Shown piece by piece: positions 18,897 to 28,492 of a stretch of 64,000 bases of DNA. The stretch lies in contig NZ_JH556658.1 in assembly GCF_000179595.2 (NCBI RefSeq), positions 43,861 through 107,860 of the forward strand, given 5' to 3'. How positions within the stretch are numbered: position 1 is the stretch's first letter; the number at the start of each line of letters is the position of its first letter. The position numbers and the translations under genes were made by a program. Origin of the DNA: Acetivibrio cellulolyticus CD2 (GTDB taxonomy: Bacteria > Bacillota > Clostridia > Acetivibrionales > Acetivibrionaceae). The notes below the pieces were generated by a model, which was not told the DNA's origin, did no database searches, and saw only the letters and a program-made list of their open reading frames with translations.

Positions 18897-19403
18897 ATGA
18901 GCGGCTTTGGTGACATGCTGATTAGCATTTTTGTGTTTGTTATTGTTTTTGGCTCGATACTCTTTTTGGCATATGTTACTACCAAGTTTGTTGGTAATAA
19001 GTCGGGAAGGGCTATGAAAGGGAAGTATGTCAATATTGTTGAAACAGTTAGCTTAGGACTCGACAGCAAGCTTCATCTTGTAAAGATTGGCGAAGAATTT
19101 GTGCTGATAAGTGCATCGGGTAAGAATGTTCAACTGCTTACAAAAGTTGATATGGGGGGCTATACTGAAGAGGAAATTTCAGGTAGTGGAAATTCCTTTG
19201 ATTTTAAAGAAATTTTTGAAAAGTATATTCAGAACTTTAAAGGCAAGCAGAGCACTAAGGGAGATGTAAAGTCAGAAGATAGTAGTAGTAACGAGGATAA
19301 AAGTTTTCGGCATAATCTTGAAAAATTAAAGACGATAACATCAAGAGTAGGAAAGTATGATACCAAAGGCGGAGATGAAAACACTAATGGGAATCAAGGT
19401 TAA
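18897..19403 (+). CDS. fliO: Flagellar biosynthesis protein FliO
   Basis: Small bitopic protein that assists assembly of the FliPQR export gate. It has an N-terminal membrane helix (about 7-28), then the FliO core: VNIVETVSLGLDSKLHLVKIGEEFVLIS. The tail (about 95-168) is polar and low-complexity. Its 3' end overlaps the 5' end of fliP by 47 bases if the earlier fliP start is used. Confidence 0.88.
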   Translation: MSGFGDMLISIFVFVIVFGSILFLAYVTTKFVGNKSGRAMKGKYVNIVETVSLGLDSKLHLVKIGEEFVLISASGKNVQLLTKVDMGGYTEEEISGSGNSFDFKEIFEKYIQNFKGKQSTKGDVKSEDSSSNEDKSFRHNLEKLKTITSRVGKYDTKGGDENTNGNQG

Positions 19404-20166
19404 GTACTTTGTAACTGTTACGCTATTACTTATAGTTTTGGTAGTTCTGGCGTCAAATGTATATGCTGAGCCTGATTTAACGTTGCCCAAAGTTAATGTG
19501 AGTGTGGGAACTTCCAATACTCCCGAAGATTTTACTTCAAGTGTGCAGGTTTTACTGCTGCTGACTGTCTTGTCATTGGCGCCTTCGATATTGATGATGA
19601 TGACAAGCTTCACGAGGGTAATAATTGTTCTATCTTTTTTAAGAAATGCTTTGGGAACTCAGCAGATGCCGCCGAATCAAGTGTTGATTGGGCTAGCTTT
19701 GTTTTTAACCTTGTTTATAATGAATCCTGTAATTACCGAAATAAATGAAACTGCATATAAGCCTTATTCGAATAAGGAAATAACTCAGCAAGTTGCTTTG
19801 GAAAGATCATCTAAAACGATTAAGACTTTTATGTTAAAACAAACGGAAAAGAAGGATCTTGCATTATTTGTATCGCTTTCGGGAACTAAGACTCCAATAA
19901 AAGAGCAAGAAGTGCCAAATCTTCCGCTCACTACAATAATTCCTGCTTTTTTGATAAGTGAACTGACAACTGCGTTCAAAATGGGATTTTTAATATATTT
20001 ACCTTTTCTTGTAATTGATCTGGTTGTTTCAAGTACGTTGATGTCTATGGGAATGATGATGCTTTCTCCGGTAATGATTTCACTTCCGTTTAAAATATTG
20101 CTTTTTATTATGGTTGGAGGCTGGAATCTTTTATCACAAATGATTGTGAATAGTTTTGTAACATAG
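19357..20166 (+). CDS. fliP: Flagellar export gate protein FliP
   Basis: Core subunit of the export gate. After an N-terminal signal-like hydrophobic segment (about 14-32) it shows the family motifs LSLAPSILMMMTSFTRVIIV, FLRNALGTQQMPPNQVL and the C-terminal GMMMLSPVMISLPFKI. The start is uncertain: ATG 19357 has AGGAAA close by, while ATG 19375 and 19387 lie beyond a GGCGGAG. Any choice overlaps fliO. Confidence 0.95.
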   Translation: MIPKAEMKTLMGIKVKYFVTVTLLLIVLVVLASNVYAEPDLTLPKVNVSVGTSNTPEDFTSSVQVLLLLTVLSLAPSILMMMTSFTRVIIVLSFLRNALGTQQMPPNQVLIGLALFLTLFIMNPVITEINETAYKPYSNKEITQQVALERSSKTIKTFMLKQTEKKDLALFVSLSGTKTPIKEQEVPNLPLTTIIPAFLISELTTAFKMGFLIYLPFLVIDLVVSSTLMSMGMMMLSPVMISLPFKILLFIMVGGWNLLSQMIVNSFVT

Positions 20167-20194
20167 TTGTGTTAAAAATAGAGGGGGATGGAAA

Positions 20195-20464
20195 ATGGAT
20201 CAGGGTATGGTAATTGAACTGGCTCAGAAGTCTATAATGACGGTTATTTATGTATCAGCCCCTATGCTAGGTTTGAGTTTAATTGTGGGCCTGGCGATAA
20301 GTATTTTTCAGGCAACTACGCAGATCCAGGAGCAGACACTTACTTTTATTCCAAAGATATTGGCTGTACTTGCAGGAATAGCAATATTTGGTTCCTGGAT
20401 GTTAAAAATGTTAATGGAATATACTCAAGGTATTTATATGAATATAAATCAATATATAAGATAA
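20195..20464 (+). CDS. fliQ: Flagellar export gate protein FliQ
   Basis: Two-helix membrane protein of 89 residues with the conserved GLAISIFQATTQIQEQTL loop between helices at about 16-38 and 52-75. It forms the export gate with FliP and FliR, which flank it. A GAGGGGG site precedes ATG 20195. Confidence 0.95.
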   Translation: MDQGMVIELAQKSIMTVIYVSAPMLGLSLIVGLAISIFQATTQIQEQTLTFIPKILAVLAGIAIFGSWMLKMLMEYTQGIYMNINQYIR

Positions 20465-20525
20465 GAATTTATAGGTTTAACTTTGGTGTTCATTATCTAT
20501 ATATCTATATTCTGGAGGATTTAAA

Positions 20526-21311
20526 TTGATCTTAACAGAAGGAATTTTGGTAAACGGTATAGAAGTATTCCTATTAATATTTATAAGGATGGCTGGGCTC
20601 TTTGTTATTGCTCCTATATTTAGCAGAGCCAACATTCCTACTTACTTAAAGATAGGCTTTTCATTTATGCTGGCATTAATACTTGTAAATACTATAAGTA
20701 ACCAGAATATCGTTATCAATAACATTTATGAATTTGCAGCGTTGGTTATAAGAGAGTTTGTTGTCGGAATTACATTGGGTTACGTTTCATACACAATTTT
20801 TAACGCGATATATATAGCAGGCGAATTGATAGACATGCAGATTGGTTTTGGTGTAGTTAATGTTATTGATCCTATAAGTAATATTCAAGTGTCGATAACT
20901 TCGACATTTTACTTCATCCTTTGTATGTTGGTTTTTATACTATGCAACGGACATCATATTCTTATAAGAGCACTGTTCAGTAGTTATGAATATGTACCTT
21001 TAGGGCAGGCAGTGTTTGGAAGTGGGTTGCAGAGTAGGATTCTAGAAATTTTTGGTGGAATATTTCTGATAGCTTTTAAAATTGCAGCGCCAATGCTTAC
21101 TGCAATACTAATAACAGATGTTGCATTGGGTGTTATCTCAAAAACAGTACCGCAGTTAAATGTATTCGTAGTTGGTATGCCTTTGAAAATCATATTGGGA
21201 TTGGCTGTTATGGTTTTGACTATGCCATTGTTTATATCCATTGTCGAAACGCTTATTAAAGGAATGGATAGCGAAATGCTTAATTTCCTTAAGAATATGG
21301 GGCCAAAATGA
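20526..21311 (+). CDS. fliR: Flagellar export gate protein FliR
   Basis: Multi-pass membrane protein (261 residues) that completes the FliPQR gate. Family motifs include RMAGLFVIAPIFSRANIPTYLKIG and QIGFGVVNVIDP. The start is TTG 20526 with GGAGG eight bases upstream. The stop overlaps the flhB start as ATGA, implying coupled translation. Confidence 0.94.
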   Translation: MILTEGILVNGIEVFLLIFIRMAGLFVIAPIFSRANIPTYLKIGFSFMLALILVNTISNQNIVINNIYEFAALVIREFVVGITLGYVSYTIFNAIYIAGELIDMQIGFGVVNVIDPISNIQVSITSTFYFILCMLVFILCNGHHILIRALFSSYEYVPLGQAVFGSGLQSRILEIFGGIFLIAFKIAAPMLTAILITDVALGVISKTVPQLNVFVVGMPLKIILGLAVMVLTMPLFISIVETLIKGMDSEMLNFLKNMGPK

Positions 21312-22510
21312 AGATGCTAATTGATGAGCACAACATAGATTTGGATGCTATTGACATATCAGAAAGTATATTGGGAAGCAGAAAGAAAAGAATATCCCTA
21401 AAACCGCTGAGACTACAGCCTGTTAATCTTCAGCTCTTTGCAGACAGCGGTGATAAGACAGAAAAAGCAACACCAAAGAAGCGAGAAAAGGCAAGAGAAG
21501 AAGGACAGGTTCTTCAAAGCAGGGAAATGACTGCTGCTATAGTTCTGCTTTGTTTGTTTATAACTGTCAAAATAGCCGGCGGTTATATGTATGAGCAGAT
21601 ATATGCATACTTTAAAATAGTTTTTGCCGATTATTCGAAGCTAACAGATTTGTTTACTGTAGAAGGTTTGATAAAATTATTCATAGACTTGTTATTGCGT
21701 TTTTTAAAAATTGTAGCTCCTGTATTCGCTGTAGCACTTATTACAGGCATTGTATCAGGATATGCTCAGGTAGGTTTTTTATTTACAACAAAGACACTTG
21801 CGTTTAAATTTAGCAGGATAAACCCTTTAAGTGGATTTAAAAGAATTTTTTCACTCAGGTCTGTAACAGAATTGGTAAAGTCGATTTTAAAGATAGTAGT
21901 AATTGGGTATATCGGATATTCGTACCTGGCAGATGAAGCAAAGAATATTTTAAACACAATGAATATGGATGTTATCAGCATAGCTGCTTATATATGTGTT
22001 ACTTCAATTAACGTTGCAATAAGGATGTGTATAGCCATGTTGATACTTGGGGTTTTGGATTATGGGTATCAGTGGTGGGAATATGAAAAAAGCCTCAAAA
22101 TGTCAAAACAGGAGATAAAGCAAGAAAATAAAGAAGCAGAAGGTAATCCTGAAGTAAAGGCAAAGATAAGACAAAAGCAACGTCAGATAGCACTTAGAAG
22201 AATGCTTCAGGATATTCCGAAGGCAGATGTTGTAATAACAAACCCGACTCACTTTGCTGTGGCGATAAAATATGACCCTAAAGTTTCAGATGCGCCTATA
22301 GTTATTGCTAAGGGTCAGGACTATATAGCTTTAAGAATAAAGGAGATAGCTAAGGAAAATAAGGTAGAAATTGTGGAGAATAAGCCACTGGCAAGAACCC
22401 TTTATGCATCAGTGGACATTGGAGAGAGAATACCTCCGGAATTGTTTCAGGCAGTGGCAGAAGTACTCGCCTTTGTATATAGCCTTAAGAATAAAGGAAG
22501 AGTTGTATAA
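21308..22510 (+). CDS. flhB: Flagellar export switch protein FlhB
   Basis: Membrane protein that sets export specificity by self-cleavage. Four hydrophobic segments span about 75-270 and the cytoplasmic domain contains the autocleavage site NPTH in VVITNPTHFAVAIKYDP. The family signature KTEKATPKKREKAREEGQV begins near residue 51, so this protein has about 45 extra N-terminal residues (charged, ending in PVNLQLFA) compared with short FlhB forms. Confidence 0.95.
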   Translation: MKMLIDEHNIDLDAIDISESILGSRKKRISLKPLRLQPVNLQLFADSGDKTEKATPKKREKAREEGQVLQSREMTAAIVLLCLFITVKIAGGYMYEQIYAYFKIVFADYSKLTDLFTVEGLIKLFIDLLLRFLKIVAPVFAVALITGIVSGYAQVGFLFTTKTLAFKFSRINPLSGFKRIFSLRSVTELVKSILKIVVIGYIGYSYLADEAKNILNTMNMDVISIAAYICVTSINVAIRMCIAMLILGVLDYGYQWWEYEKSLKMSKQEIKQENKEAEGNPEVKAKIRQKQRQIALRRMLQDIPKADVVITNPTHFAVAIKYDPKVSDAPIVIAKGQDYIALRIKEIAKENKVEIVENKPLARTLYASVDIGERIPPELFQAVAEVLAFVYSLKNKGRVV

Positions 22511-22563
22511 AGGCATTTTATTATAGAGAAAATAGAGAAAATAAAAAGGGGGAATGGTTTAGC

Positions 22564-24588
22564 ATGAAGTTTGGGGATATGGCTGTTGCAATTTTAATAG
22601 TATCAATAGTATTAATAATGATAATTCCTATCCCCGCAGGAGTGCTTGATGTTCTTATTGCTTTCAATATTGCAATAGCACTGGTTATTCTGCTGAATGT
22701 AATATACTCTAAAGAAGCTTTGCAGATGTCAATATTTCCTTCACTGCTGCTATTTACAACGATTTATCGGCTTTCGCTGAATATAAAATCTACAACTCTC
22801 GTATTGGCAAGCGGTGAGGCAGGTAAAGTAATAGAAGGTTTTGGAAAGTTTGTAGCGCAGGATAATCTGGTAGTTGGATTTATAGTTTTTTTGATTATAA
22901 CAATAGTACAGTTTTTGGTTATTACAAAGGGAACAGAGAGAGTATCAGAGGTTGCTGCAAGATTTACGCTGGATGCAATGCCTGGTAAGCAGATGGCAAT
23001 AGATGCAGACCTTAATGCCGGGCTGATTAATGAAGCTGAGGCGAGAGAAAGAAGAAAAAAGGTTCAGAGAGAAGCGGATTTTTACGGGGCAATGGATGGT
23101 GCTACCAAGTATGTAAAGGGAGATGCCATTGCAGGTATAGTTATAACGATATTAAACGTAGTGGGCGGACTTATAATAGGAATGATAATGAGAGGCGAGG
23201 ATATAACCTTTGCCCTGCAGAATTATTCAATACTGACGATTGGAGACGGTCTTGTAAGCCAGATTCCATCGCTGCTTATTTCTTTTGCAACAGGTCTTAT
23301 TGTTACGAGGTCTACATCAGACAATGGCCTGAGTGATGACCTTAAAAAGCAGATATTGTACAACCCAAAGGTGTTTTTCATAGCGGCTGGTTTCTGTGCA
23401 CTGTTGGCTTTTCCGCTTGCAACCATACCTTTTATGTCACTGGCAGCTGTGTTTATGATTCTGGGAATAAAATTAACGAAAAAGGAACAGAAAGACCAGA
23501 AGCAGGAAGAAACTCAGATTGAAGAAAAAGAGGTAGAAGAGATCAGGAAACCTGAGAATGTTGTTAATTTACTTCAGGTTGACCCGATAGAACTTGAATT
23601 TGGATATGGAATTATTCCCTTGGCTGATGTAAATCAGGGTGGGGATTTATTGGATAGAGTGGTAATGATAAGAAGACAGCTGGCACTTGAACTTGGTATG
23701 ATTGTTCCGATTATAAGGCTAAGAGATAATATTCAGCTAAGCCCTAACGAATATGTTATCAAAATTAAAGGAGTTGAGGTAGCAAGTGGAGAAATAATGC
23801 TTGACCACTTTATAGCGATGAGTCCGGGATTTGTTGAGGAAGAGATAGAGGGTATTAAGACAACTGAACCGGCTTTCGGCTTACCAGCAGTATGGATTAA
23901 TGAAGCTCAGAGGGATAAGGCTGAGATGCTCGGATATACGGTGGTTGATCCTCCATCCATAATTGCTACACATCTTACTGAAATTGTAAAAGCTCATGCG
24001 CATGAATTGACCGGCAGGCAGGAAGTTCAAACGATTATCGAAAAAGTTAAGGAGAATTATCCAGCAATAGTTGATGAACTGGTACCTAAAGTGATGACTA
24101 TAGGAGAAATTCAAAAAGTTGTTGCAAACCTCCTAAAAGAAGGAGTTTCCATAAGGGATATCGTTACAATACTTGAAACGCTGGCGGATTATGCTCCTGT
24201 GACCCATGATACCGATATGCTGACTGAGTACGTAAGACAGGCATTGGGCCGGGCGATATCCAAGAAGTTTATAAGAGACAAAAAATCAAATGTAATTACC
24301 CTGGATCCAAAGCTCGAACAGATAATACTTGATGCGGTACAGAGAACTGAACACGGATCATATTTAACACTCGAGCCAAATACAACAAACTCGATTATAA
24401 GTAATTTGTCAAATCAGGTTCAAAGACTTATGAAGCTTGGACAGCAGCCAATAGTACTTGCATCACCGATAGTCAGATTATACTTTAGAAGGCTTACAGA
24501 GCAAGCAATACCCGGTTTGGTCGTATTATCATATAATGAGCTTGATCCGCATTTAGAGGTTCAATCAGTTGGGATGGTGAGTATATAA
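22564..24588 (+). CDS. flhA: Flagellar export platform protein FlhA
   Basis: Largest export component; its nonameric cytoplasmic ring docks chaperone-substrate complexes. The N-terminal half has about eight membrane segments with the conserved PSLLLFTTIYRLSLNIKSTT and FTLDAMPGKQMAIDADLNAG stretches. The C-terminal half (about 330-674) is the cytoplasmic ring domain. The 674 residues match the family. A GGGGGAA site precedes ATG 22564; flhF follows after one base. Confidence 0.96.
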   Translation: MKFGDMAVAILIVSIVLIMIIPIPAGVLDVLIAFNIAIALVILLNVIYSKEALQMSIFPSLLLFTTIYRLSLNIKSTTLVLASGEAGKVIEGFGKFVAQDNLVVGFIVFLIITIVQFLVITKGTERVSEVAARFTLDAMPGKQMAIDADLNAGLINEAEARERRKKVQREADFYGAMDGATKYVKGDAIAGIVITILNVVGGLIIGMIMRGEDITFALQNYSILTIGDGLVSQIPSLLISFATGLIVTRSTSDNGLSDDLKKQILYNPKVFFIAAGFCALLAFPLATIPFMSLAAVFMILGIKLTKKEQKDQKQEETQIEEKEVEEIRKPENVVNLLQVDPIELEFGYGIIPLADVNQGGDLLDRVVMIRRQLALELGMIVPIIRLRDNIQLSPNEYVIKIKGVEVASGEIMLDHFIAMSPGFVEEEIEGIKTTEPAFGLPAVWINEAQRDKAEMLGYTVVDPPSIIATHLTEIVKAHAHELTGRQEVQTIIEKVKENYPAIVDELVPKVMTIGEIQKVVANLLKEGVSIRDIVTILETLADYAPVTHDTDMLTEYVRQALGRAISKKFIRDKKSNVITLDPKLEQIILDAVQRTEHGSYLTLEPNTTNSIISNLSNQVQRLMKLGQQPIVLASPIVRLYFRRLTEQAIPGLVVLSYNELDPHLEVQSVGMVSI

Positions 24589-24589
24589 G

Positions 24590-25774
24590 ATGAAGATTAG
24601 ACGTTACATGGGAAAAGATACTCAGGAAGCAATATTAAAAGTTAAAATGGACCTTGGAAACGATGCGGTCATTTTAAACACCAGAAAAGTCAGGCAAAAG
24701 GGAATTTTAAAAGTATTTGCCAAGCCGATGGTTGAAGTGCTTGCAGCAGTAGATGAGTTCTATGGAACGAAAAACAAGAAGGAGCCCCCAAAAAGTGAAG
24801 TCAGATTTCCGGTTCAAGAAAAAAATGTAGAAGAACAAAGTAATTTGAAAGAAAAAGAGGAAAAGATAGCTCTGTTGGAGAATAAAGTAAACAATATGGA
24901 ATCTGTACTTCAAAAGATCTACGAACAAGTCAGTCATGGAAATGAAAAGATGGCAGTTAAAGTAGATCAGCCTGAAGACAAAGTAAAGCCGAAGATTGCA
25001 GAACTTTTCTATAATAATTTGTTAAAAAATGAAGTTGAAGGTGATATCGCAAAGCAGTTAATTGATATTATACAGAGCAGGGTTAAGGATAACGCAAATA
25101 TCAATGATGCTGGAGCGGTACTATATAACCTGATTTCCGGTATACTTGGCAAACCGGAGACACTTAAGCTGAGGGAGGATGGCAAACCTACCGTGGTAAT
25201 ATTTGTAGGACCAACGGGAGTGGGAAAGACAACTACTTTAGCTAAAATTGCAGCAAATTATTCTCTTAATCAAAAAAAGAAAGTCGGTCTAATAACAGCC
25301 GATACCTATAGGATAGCAGCAGTAGAACAACTTAAAACATATGCTGAGATACTGGGAATGCCAGTGGAAGTAATTTACTCCATAAATGAAATTAATGATG
25401 CAAAAGATAAGTATCAGGATAAGGATATTATACTTATTGATACTGCAGGAAGAAGTTATAGAAATAAATCTCAGTTTGATGAACTTAAAATGCTGGTTGA
25501 TGCTTCACACGCAGATGAAGTGTTCCTCGTGCTCAGCACTACTACAGGGGTGAGAAATTGCAGAGATATACTGGCAAGTTATGATTTCCTTAAAGACTAT
25601 AAGTTGATATTTACCAAATTAGATGAGACACCAGCCCTTGGAATTATCTTGAATGCAAGGCGGTTGACCAATAGAAATTTGTCTTATGTTACTATCGGAC
25701 AGAGTGTGCCTGATGATATTGAAGTTGCTAATATCGATAAAATCACAAAAAATCTATTAGGGAGTATTTCGTAG
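24590..25774 (+). CDS. flhF: Flagellar positioning GTPase FlhF
   Basis: SRP-type GTPase that determines where and how many flagella are built. It has a basic N-terminus, a Glu/Lys-rich linker (about 65-135) and an NG domain with GPTGVGKTTTLAKIAA (P-loop), TADTYRIAAVEQL and DTAGRS. Its partner flhG follows with no spacing. Confidence 0.95.
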   Translation: MKIRRYMGKDTQEAILKVKMDLGNDAVILNTRKVRQKGILKVFAKPMVEVLAAVDEFYGTKNKKEPPKSEVRFPVQEKNVEEQSNLKEKEEKIALLENKVNNMESVLQKIYEQVSHGNEKMAVKVDQPEDKVKPKIAELFYNNLLKNEVEGDIAKQLIDIIQSRVKDNANINDAGAVLYNLISGILGKPETLKLREDGKPTVVIFVGPTGVGKTTTLAKIAANYSLNQKKKVGLITADTYRIAAVEQLKTYAEILGMPVEVIYSINEINDAKDKYQDKDIILIDTAGRSYRNKSQFDELKMLVDASHADEVFLVLSTTTGVRNCRDILASYDFLKDYKLIFTKLDETPALGIILNARRLTNRNLSYVTIGQSVPDDIEVANIDKITKNLLGSIS

Positions 25775-26686
25775 ATGATGGACCAGGCAGAAAGACTAAG
25801 GCAAATAATAGACAACTTAAAACTGAGACAGGCTGTGAGTCAGGCGAATCTCCTTAACAACATGCGAAAGAAAACAGCTAAGGTAATAACTGTGACAAGC
25901 GGTAAGGGTGGTGTTGGGAAGACCAATATAACAGTCAACCTAGCCATAGCGCTTAGTGAGATGGGAAAACGTGTTACAATTTTGGATGCTGACTTTGGTC
26001 TGGCAAATATTGATGTATTGCTTGGTATAATACCTAAATACACACTTGTGGATGTTATATATGATAATAAGAACATTTTTGAAGTATTGTCAGAGGGACC
26101 TAAAAATATAAGATTTGTTTCGGGAGGTTCCGGTGTTGAGGAACTCGTGAAACTTGATAAGGTCCAGCTCGAAAAGTTCTTAGGTAACATTTCACTGCTA
26201 GACAAACTGTCCGATGTAATACTCATTGATACTGGTGCAGGCCTGTCGGATAATGTTATGAGCTTTGTAATGGCAGCGGATGAGGTTCTCCTTGTGACAA
26301 CACCTGAGCCTACTTCCATTACCGATGCCTATGCGCTTATAAAGATGGTATCCAATAGGGATAAGGACAAGAAAATAAAGGTTATAGTAAACAGGGCGGA
26401 AAGTGCAAATGAAGCCAATGATATACTCAATAAATTATCTATAGTAACTGATAAGTTTTTAGAATTGAAGTTAGAACCGCTAGGATACATACTCCAGGAT
26501 GAAATGGTTATAAAGGCAGTAAAAATGCAGCAACCTTTTGCACTAAGTTTTCCAAAATGTCAGGCATCAAGACATATAAAAGATATCAGCTCCAAGATTT
26601 TAGATGTTAAGAATGATAAGTCTGGTATGGAGAACACGGGTATAAAAAGTTTTGTCAGCAGGCTGGTTAATCTATTGAACACTTAA
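25775..26686 (+). CDS. flhG: Flagellar number regulator FlhG (MinD-like ATPase)
   Basis: MinD-type ATPase that limits flagellar number and activates FlhF. The N-terminus has the DQAERLRQII activator motif known to stimulate FlhF, followed by the deviant Walker A TSGKGGVGKTN and the LDADFGLANIDVLLG segment. The 303 residues and adjacency to flhF exclude a plain cell-division MinD. Confidence 0.94.
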   Translation: MMDQAERLRQIIDNLKLRQAVSQANLLNNMRKKTAKVITVTSGKGGVGKTNITVNLAIALSEMGKRVTILDADFGLANIDVLLGIIPKYTLVDVIYDNKNIFEVLSEGPKNIRFVSGGSGVEELVKLDKVQLEKFLGNISLLDKLSDVILIDTGAGLSDNVMSFVMAADEVLLVTTPEPTSITDAYALIKMVSNRDKDKKIKVIVNRAESANEANDILNKLSIVTDKFLELKLEPLGYILQDEMVIKAVKMQQPFALSFPKCQASRHIKDISSKILDVKNDKSGMENTGIKSFVSRLVNLLNT

Positions 26687-26740
26687 CGGCAATAGAAAGG
26701 TTTTAATCGGGTGATACCTTAATCTGCATGGGGGATCAAA

Positions 26741-27412
26741 ATGAAATATAGTGATTTGAACTTAGGATTAAAACTGGAATTACAGCTTTTAGGGTACGAT
26801 GGAAGAAGGATTGACAAGCCCTTTGTCAGTGAGTTTGAGTGGGCTGTAGGTAACGATACTGTTTTTATCGCTGCCCCTATACATGAAGGAAGGTTGTATC
26901 CTGTACAGATTGGTACAAGAGTGATAATTTCATTTATAAAAGAGAACAATCTCTTTGAGTTTGAAGCGATAGTTATTGATAGGGAAAGTAAGCACAATTT
27001 GGCACTTTTGAAGATTCAGGCAATTGGTCAGATTGAGAAGGTTCAAAGACGAGAGTTTTTCAGGTTTGACTGTTGTGTGCCTGTTAACTATAGAGAGGTT
27101 CAATTACCGAAACAGGAATTTAAGGAAGACATTCAATTTATAAAGACAGTAACCAGGGATATAAGCGGCGGTGGCTTGTGTATGCGCCTCAAAGAACCAG
27201 TCGAGCAGGATAAATTGATAGAGTGCGAATTGTTTATTACAAGTAAAATTAATTTCTTTGGAAGAGTTGTAAGGCTTACAAAATACGACACTATACAGGG
27301 AATATACAGATACGAAATAGGAGTTGTTTTTGAGAAGATTGACGCAATTGTAAGAGAAAAAGTTGTTGGCTATATATTCCAAGAGCAGAGAAGACTTTTA
27401 AAAAAGGGTTGA
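26741..27412 (+). CDS. YcgR/YpfA-type PilZ protein, c-di-GMP-responsive motor brake
   Basis: It has an N-terminal YcgR-like beta domain (about 1-95) and a C-terminal PilZ domain with the c-di-GMP-binding RREFFRFD motif (about 103-110) and DISGGGLCMRL downstream. In Bacillus YpfA and E. coli YcgR such proteins slow the motor when c-di-GMP rises. Placement between flhG and cheB ties it to motility. GGGG lies a few bases before ATG 26741. Confidence 0.9.
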   Translation: MKYSDLNLGLKLELQLLGYDGRRIDKPFVSEFEWAVGNDTVFIAAPIHEGRLYPVQIGTRVIISFIKENNLFEFEAIVIDRESKHNLALLKIQAIGQIEKVQRREFFRFDCCVPVNYREVQLPKQEFKEDIQFIKTVTRDISGGGLCMRLKEPVEQDKLIECELFITSKINFFGRVVRLTKYDTIQGIYRYEIGVVFEKIDAIVREKVVGYIFQEQRRLLKKG

Positions 27413-27415
27413 TTT

Positions 27416-28492
27416 ATGGCTATGGAGAAACATTATAAAGAGAAAATTAAAGTATTGGTAGTTGATGATTCGGCCTTTATGAGAAAAGTTATATCGGATA
27501 TTCTCGGCAGTGATGAGGAGATTGAGGTGGTTGATACCGCAAAGAGTGGTATTGATGCACTTGAAAAGGCTGTAGAACTAAGACCGGACGTAATTACCCT
27601 GGATGTAAAAATGCCTGAAATGGATGGGCTTGAATGCTTAAGGGAGCTTAACAGGCTTGGAAAAATACCTGTTATTATGCTTAGCAGTGTTACAAAAGAT
27701 GGGGCAGAAGCCACTATTCAGGCGCTTGCTGATGGTGCTATTGATTTTATAACAAAACCATCAAATATATTTAATATGAATGGGGAAGAAAAAAGAAAAG
27801 AGATAATAGAAAAGGTAAAAATAGCGAGATATTCGTTACGCGATTTAAATATTAATAAGCATCCTAAAAGCAAAAAAATGCAGGTTGAAAATAATGCTAA
27901 TGATGCAATCTCTAATCTAGTACTAATTGGAACATCTACAGGAGGGCCAAAAGCGCTTCAAGATGTTATTCCATTGATCCCTGAAAATGTAAACGCAGCA
28001 TTTCTGGTTGTTCAACATATGCCAGCTGGATTTACAAAATCTTTGGCTGATAGATTGGATGGTATTAGTAAGGTAAACGTAAAGGAAGCCGAAAATGATG
28101 AAAAAATAAAAACAGGTTATGTATATTTAGCCCCAGGAGATTACCATATGATAGTAGAGAAATATGATGACAATAATTTAAAAATTAAGCTGACTAAAGA
28201 TCCGCCCGTAGGAGGGCATAGACCTTCTGTGGATGTAATGATGGAGTCGGTTTCAAATACAGGGTTTAAGAATATTATAGCGGTAATAATGACAGGGATG
28301 GGCGGGGATGGAAGTGAAGGAGTTAAAATGTTAAAGAATATTAACAAGGCGAAAATAATTGCTCAGGATGAAAATACATGTGTTGTTTTTGGAATGCCGA
28401 GGGTAGCAATCCTTACAGGAGTTGTAGATGTCGTAACACCACTTAATGAAATTACCGGTGAGATTATGAAAATTGTGGGGGTGCATAAATAA
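27416..28492 (+). CDS. cheB: Chemotaxis protein-glutamate methylesterase/deamidase CheB
   Basis: Removes methyl groups from chemoreceptors for adaptation. The receiver domain has D17-D18 and phosphorylation site D63 (ITLDVKMPEMDG). A linker leads to the esterase domain with the catalytic serine in GTSTGGP, histidine in QHMPAGFT and aspartate in MTGMGGDG. The stop overlaps the cheA ATG by one base. No cheR is present in the cluster. Confidence 0.95.
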   Translation: MAMEKHYKEKIKVLVVDDSAFMRKVISDILGSDEEIEVVDTAKSGIDALEKAVELRPDVITLDVKMPEMDGLECLRELNRLGKIPVIMLSSVTKDGAEATIQALADGAIDFITKPSNIFNMNGEEKRKEIIEKVKIARYSLRDLNINKHPKSKKMQVENNANDAISNLVLIGTSTGGPKALQDVIPLIPENVNAAFLVVQHMPAGFTKSLADRLDGISKVNVKEAENDEKIKTGYVYLAPGDYHMIVEKYDDNNLKIKLTKDPPVGGHRPSVDVMMESVSNTGFKNIIAVIMTGMGGDGSEGVKMLKNINKAKIIAQDENTCVVFGMPRVAILTGVVDVVTPLNEITGEIMKIVGVHK

